A DNA stretch of 39,635 bases from Hungatella sp. UBA5385 (GTDB lineage: Bacteria > Bacillota > Clostridia > Lachnospirales > Lachnospiraceae), in contig DHOR01000029.1 in assembly GCA_002409995.1 (NCBI GenBank), forward strand, positions 78,634-118,268, read 5' to 3'. The position numbers and the translations under genes are program-made. This document shows positions 25,635 to 33,830 of the stretch, one piece after another. Each line of letters starts with the position of its first letter. Position 1 is the first letter of the stretch. The notes beneath the pieces were generated by a model. That model ran no database searches. It was given only the letters and a program-made list of their open reading frames with translations, and was not told where the DNA came from.

Positions 25635-26702
25635 ATGTCTTACAAAATAGGTTTACTTTATGGGGATGGAATTGGTCCCGAGATAACAAAAGCTACAGAA
25701 GCCATAATGAAGGCAGCTGTGAAAAAACATGGAATTGATGTGGAGTTTCCTGTTTACCCAATGGGGTGGGAAGGAATTGAAAAATATAATGATCCGGTTC
25801 CTGAGCTGACGAAAGAGGGATTAAAAACCTGTGATGCATGGGTGTTCGCTCCTCATGACTCCGCATCTTACCCAGAGCCACACTACAGCCGTGCAAATCC
25901 AAGCGGAACTATGAGACATTACTTTGACTTATTCTGTAATGCACGTCCGGCTAAATCCTATCCTGGAGTAATCAGCAGAGTGGGAGAAGCAGATGTAATC
26001 GTAGTGAGAGAGAATTCAGAAGGAATGCTGCCGGACCGTAATATGTACAAGGGTTGGGGAGAATTCATGCCTGATCCTGATACTGTAATACTTAACTCCG
26101 TATTTACAAGAAAAGCGGCAGAGCGTGTAGCCCATGAGGCATTTAAGATGTCCATGAAACGGAAAAAACATGTAACCATTGCGCATAAAGCCAATGTAAT
26201 CCAGTGGTCCTACGGATTGTTCCGTTCTGTAATCTATGAAATCGGTGAGAAATACTATCCTGAGGTAACGGTTGATGATTATCATATTGATGCAATGACA
26301 GCACATATGGTAAAGCGTCTGAAGGATTTTGATGTGATTGTGACTACCAACTTATTCGGTGATATTTTATCTGACCTTGCAGGAGAGTTAACAGGAAGTC
26401 TGGGACTGGCACCTGCCATTAACACCAATCAAACACAGTGTATGGCACAGGCTGCTCATGGTTCTGCACCTGATATTGCAGGCAAAAACATTGCCAATCC
26501 TGTTGGACTTATGCTGTCAGCAGTGATGATGTTTGAATGGCTTGCAACCAACAGAAATGATAATGCTTTTGCAGAGGCGGCAACAACCATGCAGGATGCC
26601 GTGCTTTCTGCCATGGAGGACGGTGTTCTCACTCCTGATATGGGCGGTAAGGAAACAACTACCAGCTTTACAGAAGCAGTTGTAAACCGGATTAACATAT
26701 AG
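25635..26702 (+). CDS. NAD-type isocitrate/isopropylmalate dehydrogenase family enzyme
   Basis: This 355-residue beta-decarboxylating dehydrogenase oxidises a (2R)-2-hydroxy acid bearing a 3-carboxyl group. The N-terminal loop is LLYGDGIGPEI. Substrate-binding arginines are Arg94, Arg104 and Arg125 (RHYFDLFCNAR, VRENSEG). The catalytic Lys185 is in IAHKANV, and metal aspartates are Asp219, Asp243 and Asp247 (NLFGDILSDLAG). HGSAPDIAGK with Asp280 predicts NAD rather than NADP. The isocitrate fingerprint S-x-N-x3-R is absent (NPSGTMR instead), so isocitrate is unlikely. Tartrate, D-malate or a 3-substituted malate fits better. It precedes an acid-sugar aldolase and kinase. Confidence 0.87.
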   Translation: MSYKIGLLYGDGIGPEITKATEAIMKAAVKKHGIDVEFPVYPMGWEGIEKYNDPVPELTKEGLKTCDAWVFAPHDSASYPEPHYSRANPSGTMRHYFDLFCNARPAKSYPGVISRVGEADVIVVRENSEGMLPDRNMYKGWGEFMPDPDTVILNSVFTRKAAERVAHEAFKMSMKRKKHVTIAHKANVIQWSYGLFRSVIYEIGEKYYPEVTVDDYHIDAMTAHMVKRLKDFDVIVTTNLFGDILSDLAGELTGSLGLAPAINTNQTQCMAQAAHGSAPDIAGKNIANPVGLMLSAVMMFEWLATNRNDNAFAEAATTMQDAVLSAMEDGVLTPDMGGKETTTSFTEAVVNRINI

Positions 26703-26717
26703 AAGTAGAAGTAAGTT

Positions 26718-26745
26718 GGTGGCGAATAGAATATTGTTCGTCACC
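26718..26745 (+). other. Intergenic hairpin between dehydrogenase and aldolase genes
   Basis: GGTGGCGAA (26718-26726) pairs with TTCGTCACC (26737-26745) with one G-T pair and a 10-base loop. The tail is only moderately T-rich, so it may reduce expression of the downstream genes rather than end transcription. Confidence 0.5.
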
Positions 26746-26774
26746 TCTTGCTATTTATAAAAATGGAGGGACTT

Positions 26775-27404
26775 ATGAGATCAGAAATCATTAAAACAGG
26801 CTCATGGATTATGGAGAAAAATCTCACATGGGGAACATCAGGAAACATCAGTGCCAGAGACAATGACAGAGTTTACATCACTGCCAGCGGCACAGTCATG
26901 GGAGATTTAAAAGAGGAGGATATTATAGTCTGTGATCTGTCAGGCAATATTCTGGAAGGCAGTAAAAGACCTTCAAAAGAAACACAGATGCATATGGAGG
27001 TTTATAAAAACAGAAGTGATGTAAACGGAATCATCCATACCTCCCCATTTTATGGAACCATGTGTGCCTGTTCAGAGATAGAAGTGAAAAACAATCTGTT
27101 TATAGAATCTATGTACTACAATGAAAACATTGTTAAAATACCGTATTTCCATGCAGGCAGCACAGATTTAGCGGAGGCAGTGAGTAAAGCCTGTACAGAT
27201 ACACAGGTAATCCTTATGGGCAACCATGGAGTTTTAGTCTATGATCAGAACCTTGCAGAGAGCAGAACTGCTCTGGAAATCACAGAAAATGTATGCAAGA
27301 TGAACGTTCTGGCTAATCTTGGCTATATTCGGTTAAAGGAAGTGGAGGACAATACGGTAAAGGAATTTCTCACCGGTAATTATTATAAAAAAAGGAGGAA
27401 GTGA
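26775..27404 (+). CDS. Class II aldolase/adducin family protein (OtnC-like)
   Basis: This 209-residue protein is a probable metal-dependent aldolase or decarboxylase acting on a phosphorylated acid sugar. Family features are WGTSGNIS, ITASGT, PSKETQMH with catalytic Glu69, His88 in IIHTSP, and His151 in MGNHGVL. The usual H-x-H zinc pair reads H-T-S here, so the second histidine is missing. The ATG at 26775 follows GGAGGG. It is one base from the DUF1537 kinase gene. By the known OtnK-OtnC pathway, a 3-oxo-tetronate 4-phosphate would give dihydroxyacetone phosphate and CO2. That product is inferred. Confidence 0.82.
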   Translation: MRSEIIKTGSWIMEKNLTWGTSGNISARDNDRVYITASGTVMGDLKEEDIIVCDLSGNILEGSKRPSKETQMHMEVYKNRSDVNGIIHTSPFYGTMCACSEIEVKNNLFIESMYYNENIVKIPYFHAGSTDLAEAVSKACTDTQVILMGNHGVLVYDQNLAESRTALEITENVCKMNVLANLGYIRLKEVEDNTVKEFLTGNYYKKRRK

Positions 27405-27405
27405 G

Positions 27406-28674
27406 ATGCCGGACATTAAAATTGGTTGTGTTGCAGATGATTTTACAGGAGCTTCTGATATTGCCTCTTTTTTTAAAACTGCAGGAATGGAAACTCTGTT
27501 AATCAATGAACTTCCAGAACCTGATTTGTTCATATCAGAAGAAACAGACTGCATTGTAATTGCCTTAAAAACCAGAACAATGGAAACAGAGGAAGCAGTC
27601 AGGCAGTCAATGGAGGCGTTTAACTGGCTCAATGAGATTGGAGCTGAAAAGCTGTACTTCAAGTATTGCTCCACCTTTGATTCCACCAGTAAGGGAAATA
27701 TAGGACCTGTAACCGATGCAGTTCTGGAGACATTTGACATTCCCTATACAGTGCTTTGCCCTTCCCTTCCTGTTAATGGAAGAACTGTAAAAGACGGAAT
27801 TCTCTATGTCAATGGAATTCCCCTTCATGAAAGTCATATGAAGGATCATCCACTGACTCCGATGAAAAAATCTGCCATAGCAGAGCTGATGAAAGGGCAG
27901 GGGAAATACCAGTGCAGCATTATAGATCGGGAGACACTATATGGAAATTCGGACTCTTTTGTTAAGCTACTATCAGAAAAGGAACCGCCATTTTATCTGA
28001 TTCCTGACTACTACGAGGAGGATCATGGTATTCAGATTGCCAAAGTATTGAAAGACTGCAGATTCTTTACAGGAGGGTCAGGACTTGGTGGTGCTTTGGC
28101 TCAGATTCTTGTGGATCAGAAAACAAAAGGGGAGACCATAGAAAGCCATCCGGTGTATACAGAGGGGAAAGGGCTGATTCTTGCAGGAAGCTGTTCAGCC
28201 ATTACCTTACAACAGATTGCAGATTTTATAGACAAGGGGTATCCTTCTTACCGCATTGATCCTAAGAAGCTGATAAGCGGTGAGGAGAATGCAGAACATA
28301 TCTGGTACTGGATAGAGAATCAGACAAAAACACCTCTTATCTACAGCTCTGCATCTGCCAAAGAGGTTGAGGACAATCAACAGTATGGAAGGGAAAGAGT
28401 TGCATTGGCAATAGAGAAGCTTTTATCCGGTCTTGCTGCAGCTGCAGTAGAAGCAGGAAGAACCAGAATTATTGTTGCAGGCGGGGAAACTTCTGGGGCA
28501 GTGACAAAAGCTCTTGGGTTTGAGACCTTTTATATTTCAAAAAGTCTGGCGCCAGGAGTGCCTGTTATGATACCATTGAAGGAATCAACTGTGCGTTTGG
28601 TACTAAAATCCGGCAATTTCGGACAGATTGATTTCTTTGACCGCGCAGTTAAAATGACAAAAAAGGAGAACTAA
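27406..28674 (+). CDS. Four-carbon acid sugar kinase (DUF1537, OtnK-like)
   Basis: This 422-residue ATP-dependent kinase phosphorylates a tetronate or 3-oxo-tetronate at C4. The N-terminal domain has VADDFTGASDIASF (Asp11, Asp12) and KYCSTFDSTSKGNIGPV, the hallmark of the family. The C-terminal nucleotide domain has LAGSCSAIT, YSSAS and VAGGETSGAV. The length is normal. The start is one base after the aldolase stop, behind AAAAGGAGGA. Coupling with an OtnC-like aldolase is the classical pairing. The upstream dehydrogenase would supply the oxo-acid in place of the LtnD or DenD enzymes used elsewhere. The exact sugar acid is unknown. Confidence 0.9.
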   Translation: MPDIKIGCVADDFTGASDIASFFKTAGMETLLINELPEPDLFISEETDCIVIALKTRTMETEEAVRQSMEAFNWLNEIGAEKLYFKYCSTFDSTSKGNIGPVTDAVLETFDIPYTVLCPSLPVNGRTVKDGILYVNGIPLHESHMKDHPLTPMKKSAIAELMKGQGKYQCSIIDRETLYGNSDSFVKLLSEKEPPFYLIPDYYEEDHGIQIAKVLKDCRFFTGGSGLGGALAQILVDQKTKGETIESHPVYTEGKGLILAGSCSAITLQQIADFIDKGYPSYRIDPKKLISGEENAEHIWYWIENQTKTPLIYSSASAKEVEDNQQYGRERVALAIEKLLSGLAAAAVEAGRTRIIVAGGETSGAVTKALGFETFYISKSLAPGVPVMIPLKESTVRLVLKSGNFGQIDFFDRAVKMTKKEN

Positions 28675-28675
28675 T

Positions 28676-29254
28676 ATGCTTAAAGACCTTGTAAAAAAGA
28701 ATAGAAGTTATCGGGGATATGATGAATCACGGAAGGTATCCAGAGAAGAGCTTGTGGATATGGTGGACTGCGCCAGACTGGCCCCTTCCAGCGTCAATGC
28801 ACAGCCATTTCAGTACTATCTGGCAAATGAAGAAGAAGCAGTTAATAAGATTCAGGCAGTGACCAAATGGGCAAGAGCGCTTCCGGAAATGGAGCTTCCT
28901 CATAAAGGCATGTGTCCAACCGCTTTTATTATTGTCTGCCAGGATCTTCGAATCGGTGAATCCGTTGCCAGATACCAGAAGGATGTGGGAATTGTTGCCC
29001 AAACCATTCTGTTATCAGCTGCTGAAATGGGGCTTGGTGGCTGTATGATCGGCAACTATAATGCAAAAGAGGTCAGTGAGGCAGTTCGTCTTGAGGAGCA
29101 TTTTTCACCTGTATTAATCATAGCCATCGGAAAGCCTATGGAACAGATTGTGCTGACAGAAGCTAAGCCAGGAGATAACATCAACTATTACAGAGATGAT
29201 CTTGATGTTCACTATGTGCCAAAAAGAAGACTTGAAGACATTATAATGAATTAA
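28676..29254 (+). CDS. Nitroreductase-family FMN oxidoreductase
   Basis: This 192-residue protein shows the nitroreductase fold. It has an N-terminal RSYRGYDESRKV with FMN-contacting basic residues, ARLAPSSVNAQPFQYY, and GIVAQTILLSAAEMGLGGCMIG before a C-terminal IAIGKP. It is probably a homodimer with two FMN. The gene begins one base after the kinase stop. Family members reduce nitro, quinone or enone substrates with NAD(P)H. In this operon, reduction of an unsaturated carboxylate or a flavin-based redox-balancing role is possible, but the sequence does not decide it. Confidence 0.88.
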   Translation: MLKDLVKKNRSYRGYDESRKVSREELVDMVDCARLAPSSVNAQPFQYYLANEEEAVNKIQAVTKWARALPEMELPHKGMCPTAFIIVCQDLRIGESVARYQKDVGIVAQTILLSAAEMGLGGCMIGNYNAKEVSEAVRLEEHFSPVLIIAIGKPMEQIVLTEAKPGDNINYYRDDLDVHYVPKRRLEDIIMN

Positions 29255-29266
29255 GGGGAGGGCAGT

Positions 29267-29926
29267 ATGAAGAGAATTGCACTAGTCAGCGTTACCTTAA
29301 ATGCAGTAAATCCTATGACAAAATATCTGATGGAACAAGCAGCAGACTTAACTGTTGTAAACTATCTGGACAGCTATTTGCTTGAAAAGGTGAGAAAAGA
29401 CGGAAAAATTACAGATGAGTCCATGGGAAGAATGTTTCAGATGCTGACACAGGCATGTGCAGATGGAGCAGATGGAATTATTCTTACCTGTACCATTTTC
29501 TCCCCTTATGTGGAATCATTTTCAAATCTGTTATCTGTACCGATTATCTGTCCTGACGGGGCAATGCTTGATATGGTATCTAAGGAAGAGGGGAAAACCG
29601 CTATTTTATGCACCTTTGAAGGGACCGTAGAGACAACCAGGAATCTATATCTGTCCTATTGTGAGCAAAATAAAACCTCTAAGGAAGTGGATATGATTGT
29701 GGTGCCAGGAGCGTATGAAGCAGCAGGCAGAGGAGATATGAAACAGAGTTATAAGCTGATTCTTCACAAGGTAAAAGAACTGGATGCTTTCTATGACAAA
29801 ATAGTCCTGGCTCAGATATCCATGTCAGAGGCAGTGGAAGGATATACTTCTGATCACGCAGTGATTTTTACCAGCCCTTCCAGTGCCTATAAGGTTATGA
29901 TGGAGAGAATCAATGTGCATGTATGA
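29267..29926 (+). CDS. Asp/Glu/hydantoin racemase-superfamily protein lacking the second cysteine
   Basis: This 219-residue protein matches the Asp/Glu racemase fold. The first catalytic cysteine is present at Cys75 in IILTCTIFSP. The second site, normally Cys in a LxCT/S segment of the C-terminal half, reads VLAQISMSEA with Gln183. Racemases need both cysteines. One-cysteine members such as arylmalonate decarboxylase catalyse decarboxylation, although they keep the other cysteine. It is 12 bp behind the nitroreductase gene and ends the operon. A decarboxylase, isomerase or carboxylate-binding role fits the surroundings better than amino acid racemisation. Confidence 0.8.
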   Translation: MKRIALVSVTLNAVNPMTKYLMEQAADLTVVNYLDSYLLEKVRKDGKITDESMGRMFQMLTQACADGADGIILTCTIFSPYVESFSNLLSVPIICPDGAMLDMVSKEEGKTAILCTFEGTVETTRNLYLSYCEQNKTSKEVDMIVVPGAYEAAGRGDMKQSYKLILHKVKELDAFYDKIVLAQISMSEAVEGYTSDHAVIFTSPSSAYKVMMERINVHV

Positions 29927-29992
29927 CATAATGGAATGGCAGTATTCTATAAATTGATTATACTTTCACAATTTTTCCTGTTAAAATTGAAC

Positions 29993-30008
29993 TATCGAAT
30001 CGGCCGAT
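29993..30008. promoter_or_regulatory. Putative LysR operator, copy 2, before the aconitase operon
   Basis: TATCGAATCGGCCGAT is identical to 18894-18909. Here it continues to TATCG-N7-CGATA, an imperfect dyad of the LysR T-N11-A type. It lies 32 bases before the GTG start. A chance repeat of a 16-mer in 40 kb of this composition is very unlikely. Confidence 0.7.
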
Positions 30009-30040
30009 AAATAATAAAGACAAAATGGAGGGTTCTGTTT

Positions 30041-31996
30041 GTGGGAAAAACATTAACAAGAAAAATTATTGAATCACATTATGTTTCAGGAAGTATGACA
30101 CCCGGAGAAGAAATATTTATTAAGGTGGATCAGACACTGACACATGATATTAATGCTGTCATGACTTATCTTGCCTTTGAAGCCATCGGTCTTGACCGTA
30201 TCAGAACAGAATGCAGCGTAAGCCATCTGGATCACAACCTGCTGTATGTTGATAATAAAACACCGGATGACCATATCTATCTGCAGTCTGCAGCCAAACG
30301 TTTCGGAGTCCATGTTTCCAGACCAGGCAATGGAATCTGCCATAGTATTCAGATATCAAGATTTGGTGCACCGGGAAAAATCAGCATGGGCGGAGACAGC
30401 CATACTCCTCATGGAGGGGCAATCGGTATGCTGTGTATCGGCGTAGGCGGCATGGATGTTGCCACTGCAATGACAGGTGTGCCAATGCGTTTAAATATGC
30501 CGAGAGTTGTAAAAGTAAATTTAACAGGCAAGCTGAACCCAGGTTCCAATGCAAAGGACGTAATTCTGGAAATGCTGCGCCGTGTTACCATTAAGGGTGG
30601 TCTTGGCAATGTATATGAATACGTTGGTCCGGGAGCAGCCGCTTTGGAGGTTCCTGAGAGGGCTACCATTGCCAATATGGGAGCAGAATTAGGTGCAACC
30701 TCATCTATTTTCCCAGCAGATGAACAGGTTCGTAAGTTCTTAAAAGCTCAGGAGAGAGAAGAGGCTTATGTGGAACTTCTTCCTGATGAAGATGCAGAAT
30801 ATGATGAATACATAGATATTAACTTAAGTGAGTTGGAGCCTCTCATTGCATGTCCTCATCAGCCGGACAATGTAATCCCTTTAAAAGAGGTGGAGAGAAA
30901 GCCTGTACAGCAGGTGTTCTTAGGAAGCTGTACCAACTCAAGCTATGCTGATATTGCAAAGGCAGCTTTGGTATTCCAGGGAAACAGAGTCAGTGAAGAT
31001 GTAAGCTGTACCTGTGCCATTGCATCGAAGCAGACCTATAAGCAGTTAGTAAAGGATGGATACATTGACATGCTCTTAGATGCAGGGGTAAGACTCTTAG
31101 AATTTGCCTGTGGTCCCTGCTGTGCAATCGGACAGACTCCTGCAACAGAAGGAATTGCTGTGCGCACCTCCAACCGTAATTTCAAAGGCCGTGCAGGAAG
31201 CCCTACTGCTAAAATCTATCTGGTAAGCCCGGAAAGCGCTGCAGCAACAGCAATTAAGGGAACTTTTGCATCAGCTGAGGAAATTATGGGAGAAGATGTT
31301 TCAAAGCTTGCAGAAATTAAAGAGCCTGAGTCTTACCCTGTTGATGATGCCATGATTATTGAGCCGCTTCCTGAGGAAGAGGCAAAAAAGGTTGAGATTA
31401 TCCGTGGACCTAACATTAAGTTTCTTCCAATACCGGAACAACCGGAGCAGTATCTCTGCGCTCCAATCAGCTTAAAAGGCGGAGATGATATTTCTACAGA
31501 CGACATTACGCCTGCAAGCGCAGAATTCAGCAGCATGCGTTCCAATATTCCTTTAATGTCCCAGTACTGCTACCATCGTTATGATCCTGAATTTGCGGCA
31601 AGAGCAAAGGAGATGGGAAGAAGCATTATTATAGGCGGTGAGAATTACGGTCAGGGCTCATCAAGAGAGCACGCAGCCATTAACCCTATGTACTTAGGAG
31701 TGAAGGCAGTCATTGCCAAGAGCATTGCCCGAATTCACAAAGGAAATTTAATCAACCACGGTATTATCCCGATGATATTCGAAGATCCAAAGGATTATGA
31801 CAAGCTGGATCAGGGAGATGAATTAGAGGTGGAAAACCTTCTGGATCAGATTCCAACCAGACGTGTTTTAATAAAAGATAAAACTAAGAATATAACCTTC
31901 TATGCAAAACTGGAATTAACAGAAAATGAAGCAGAAGTTGTATTAAGCGGCGGACAGCTGTCTTATTTAAAGAAACAATTAGAAGCAAAGGAGTGA
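30041..31996 (+). CDS. Aconitate hydratase (aconitase)
   Basis: This 651-residue [4Fe-4S] enzyme interconverts citrate, cis-aconitate and isocitrate. Cluster ligands are Cys297 (FLGSCTNSSY) and Cys357/Cys360 (FACGPCCAIGQ). Active-site regions include GGDSHTPHGG (residues 117-126) and NRNFKGRAGSP. The C-terminal swivel domain has GDDISTDDITPA, ENYGQGSSREHAA and NLINHGIIP. The length is that of clostridial aconitases. The start is GTG at 30041, eight bases after GGAGGG. It opens an operon: the RraA-type gene starts 4 bp after its stop. The shared LysR operator is just upstream. Methylaconitate or homoaconitate activity cannot be excluded. Confidence 0.93.
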   Translation: MGKTLTRKIIESHYVSGSMTPGEEIFIKVDQTLTHDINAVMTYLAFEAIGLDRIRTECSVSHLDHNLLYVDNKTPDDHIYLQSAAKRFGVHVSRPGNGICHSIQISRFGAPGKISMGGDSHTPHGGAIGMLCIGVGGMDVATAMTGVPMRLNMPRVVKVNLTGKLNPGSNAKDVILEMLRRVTIKGGLGNVYEYVGPGAAALEVPERATIANMGAELGATSSIFPADEQVRKFLKAQEREEAYVELLPDEDAEYDEYIDINLSELEPLIACPHQPDNVIPLKEVERKPVQQVFLGSCTNSSYADIAKAALVFQGNRVSEDVSCTCAIASKQTYKQLVKDGYIDMLLDAGVRLLEFACGPCCAIGQTPATEGIAVRTSNRNFKGRAGSPTAKIYLVSPESAAATAIKGTFASAEEIMGEDVSKLAEIKEPESYPVDDAMIIEPLPEEEAKKVEIIRGPNIKFLPIPEQPEQYLCAPISLKGGDDISTDDITPASAEFSSMRSNIPLMSQYCYHRYDPEFAARAKEMGRSIIIGGENYGQGSSREHAAINPMYLGVKAVIAKSIARIHKGNLINHGIIPMIFEDPKDYDKLDQGDELEVENLLDQIPTRRVLIKDKTKNITFYAKLELTENEAEVVLSGGQLSYLKKQLEAKE

Positions 31997-32000
31997 TCCC

Positions 32001-32630
32001 ATGAAACAGGTATCAAAGGAACTGCTTGAGCAGTTAGGAAAATATTCAGTTCCGGAACTATGTGACGGAGCCGGATTATATAACACCATGGACTATCATA
32101 TTAAGCCTATGGTAACAACTGAGAAAATAATAGGTCCGGCAAGAACAATCAAGGTACCTGTTGGAGAAGGGGCAATCATTGCAGATGCGCTGATGGAGGT
32201 TCAGGCAGGTGAGGTCATAGTCATTGCAGGCCATGGCAACTGCCAGAGCTCCTATTGGGGCGATCACCGCAGCTTTTGCGCCAAATTTCAAGGCGCAGCA
32301 GGAGTGGTCATTGACGGCGCCTTCCGGGATGTGGAGGGCTGCGAGGAAATCGGTTTCCCAATCTATGCAAGAGCCATCACCCCTGGAACAGCAGGAAAAA
32401 GCGGAACAGGAGCCATCAATGTGCCTGTAAGCTGCGGCGGAGTCATTGTAAATCCGGGAGATATTGTTGTAGGAGACAGAAATGGTGTCTGCGTCATTGC
32501 ACCGGAAGATGTGGAAACGGTTATGGCGAAAGCACAGAGAAAAATTGATGCTCAGGAATGGACCATCAATGAAATGAAGCGGACAGGTGTTGTGATGCCG
32601 AAAGTTGTGTTTAATAAAGTTAATGATTAA
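32001..32630 (+). CDS. RraA-family aldolase/oxaloacetate decarboxylase
   Basis: This 209-residue metal-dependent protein belongs to the RraA/HMG aldolase family. Members cleave 4-hydroxy-2-oxo acids such as 4-carboxy-4-hydroxy-2-oxoadipate to pyruvate and another 2-oxo acid, and often decarboxylate oxaloacetate. The active-site loop is AGHGNCQSSYWGDHRS (residues 76-91) and the metal-binding pair is Arg109-Asp110 in DGAFRDVEG. VNPGDIVVGDRNGV is also typical. It is 4 bp after the aconitase and 32 bp before the dehydrogenase. Oxaloacetate from citrate lyase would be a natural substrate. True RNase E inhibition is unlikely in this setting. Confidence 0.88.
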   Translation: MKQVSKELLEQLGKYSVPELCDGAGLYNTMDYHIKPMVTTEKIIGPARTIKVPVGEGAIIADALMEVQAGEVIVIAGHGNCQSSYWGDHRSFCAKFQGAAGVVIDGAFRDVEGCEEIGFPIYARAITPGTAGKSGTGAINVPVSCGGVIVNPGDIVVGDRNGVCVIAPEDVETVMAKAQRKIDAQEWTINEMKRTGVVMPKVVFNKVND

Positions 32631-32662
32631 TAAAGCCGGCAATAGATAAAAAGGAGAGCGTA

Positions 32663-33823
32663 ATGGATAACATTAAAGTTGCACAGGAAAAGTTTAAAGA
32701 ACTAATTCTAAGCGAATATGCCAGAATTGAGAGAATGAAGGCTGACCAGGAAGTAACTGATTTTTCAAAGCTGGACAAGATTATCGTGGGAATCCTTCCG
32801 GGAGATGGAATCGGCCCCATCATTATGGAACAGGCCATTCGTGTGGTGAAGGAACTGTTAGGAGCTGAGATATCAGAAGGCAGAATTGAACTGCGTACCA
32901 TTGAAGGAATGACCATTGAAAATCGTGTGGCTAAAATGGAAAGTTTACCGGAAGATGTATTTGAGGAAATTAAAAAATGTCATGTTCTGGTGAAAGGCCC
33001 AATGGTAACACCAAGAGCAGGAGAGGGACTTCCTAACCTTGTCAGCGCCAACAGCCTTTTAAGACGTGGACTGGAGTTATTTGCAGCAGTAAGACCTATT
33101 AAGATTCCTGATCACAACATTGACTGGACCTTCTTCAGAGAGAACATTGAAGGAGAATACATCTGGGGAAATAAAGGAATTCAGGTAAATGAAGACCTTG
33201 CTGTGGATTTTAAAGTGCAGACCAAACAGGGAAGCGAGAGAATTGCCAGATCAGCCTTTGAATTTGCCCGTAAAAACGGTAAAAAGAATGTGACCATTGT
33301 AACAAAAGGAAATATTGTTAAGCTGGCTGACGGAAACTTTATCAAATCTGTAAGAAAAGTAGGAGAAGAGTATCCTGACATTGAGATTCAGGAGCGTCTG
33401 GTTGATGCAATGAGCGCTAAGATGATGGACCCTGAATTCAACAAGGGAATCGAAGTCATTGTACTTCCTAATCTCTATGGTGATATTGTTACTGATGTTG
33501 CAGCAGAGCACCAGGGTGGTCTTGGAACAGCTTCTTCCTCTAATATCGGCAATAAATATGCGATGTTTGAAGCAATTCACGGAACAGCACCATTTCTTAT
33601 GGATAATGGAAGAGGCGAATATGCTGATCCATGCAGCCTGATCCGTGCAGTTGGAATGATGCTGGCACATATCGGATATGCAGACCGCAAGGAGATTCTT
33701 GATCAGGCACTTGATATCTGTACTTTAACTGAGAAAAAGGTAGTGGTCACTACATTTAAAGAAGGTGCAAGCGCAGCTGAATTTACAGATTATCTCATTG
33801 ACACAATTCATCAAGTAAAGTAG
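32663..33823 (+). CDS. Isocitrate dehydrogenase-like enzyme
   Basis: This 386-residue beta-decarboxylating dehydrogenase likely forms 2-oxoglutarate from isocitrate. The isocitrate fingerprint S-x-N-x3-R is present (Ser128, Asn130, Arg134 in VSANSLLRRG), with RENIEGEY, the catalytic Lys in IVTKGNIVK, and metal aspartates in LYGDIVTD. About 35 extra residues precede the usual start, and the cofactor loop reads AIHGTAPFLMDNGRGEYADP in place of HGTAPKYAGx, so coenzyme preference is uncertain. The ATG follows AAAAGGAGAG. Position after aconitase supports the assignment. The next gene begins 7 bp after its stop. Confidence 0.85.
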   Translation: MDNIKVAQEKFKELILSEYARIERMKADQEVTDFSKLDKIIVGILPGDGIGPIIMEQAIRVVKELLGAEISEGRIELRTIEGMTIENRVAKMESLPEDVFEEIKKCHVLVKGPMVTPRAGEGLPNLVSANSLLRRGLELFAAVRPIKIPDHNIDWTFFRENIEGEYIWGNKGIQVNEDLAVDFKVQTKQGSERIARSAFEFARKNGKKNVTIVTKGNIVKLADGNFIKSVRKVGEEYPDIEIQERLVDAMSAKMMDPEFNKGIEVIVLPNLYGDIVTDVAAEHQGGLGTASSSNIGNKYAMFEAIHGTAPFLMDNGRGEYADPCSLIRAVGMMLAHIGYADRKEILDQALDICTLTEKKVVVTTFKEGASAAEFTDYLIDTIHQVK

Positions 33824-33830
33824 GTGTTCT

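Noticed and set aside
32076..32642. 188-residue minus-strand open frame opposite the RraA-family gene
   Set aside because: It lies antisense to a well-supported gene, is Cys/His/Asn-rich and has no convincing start.
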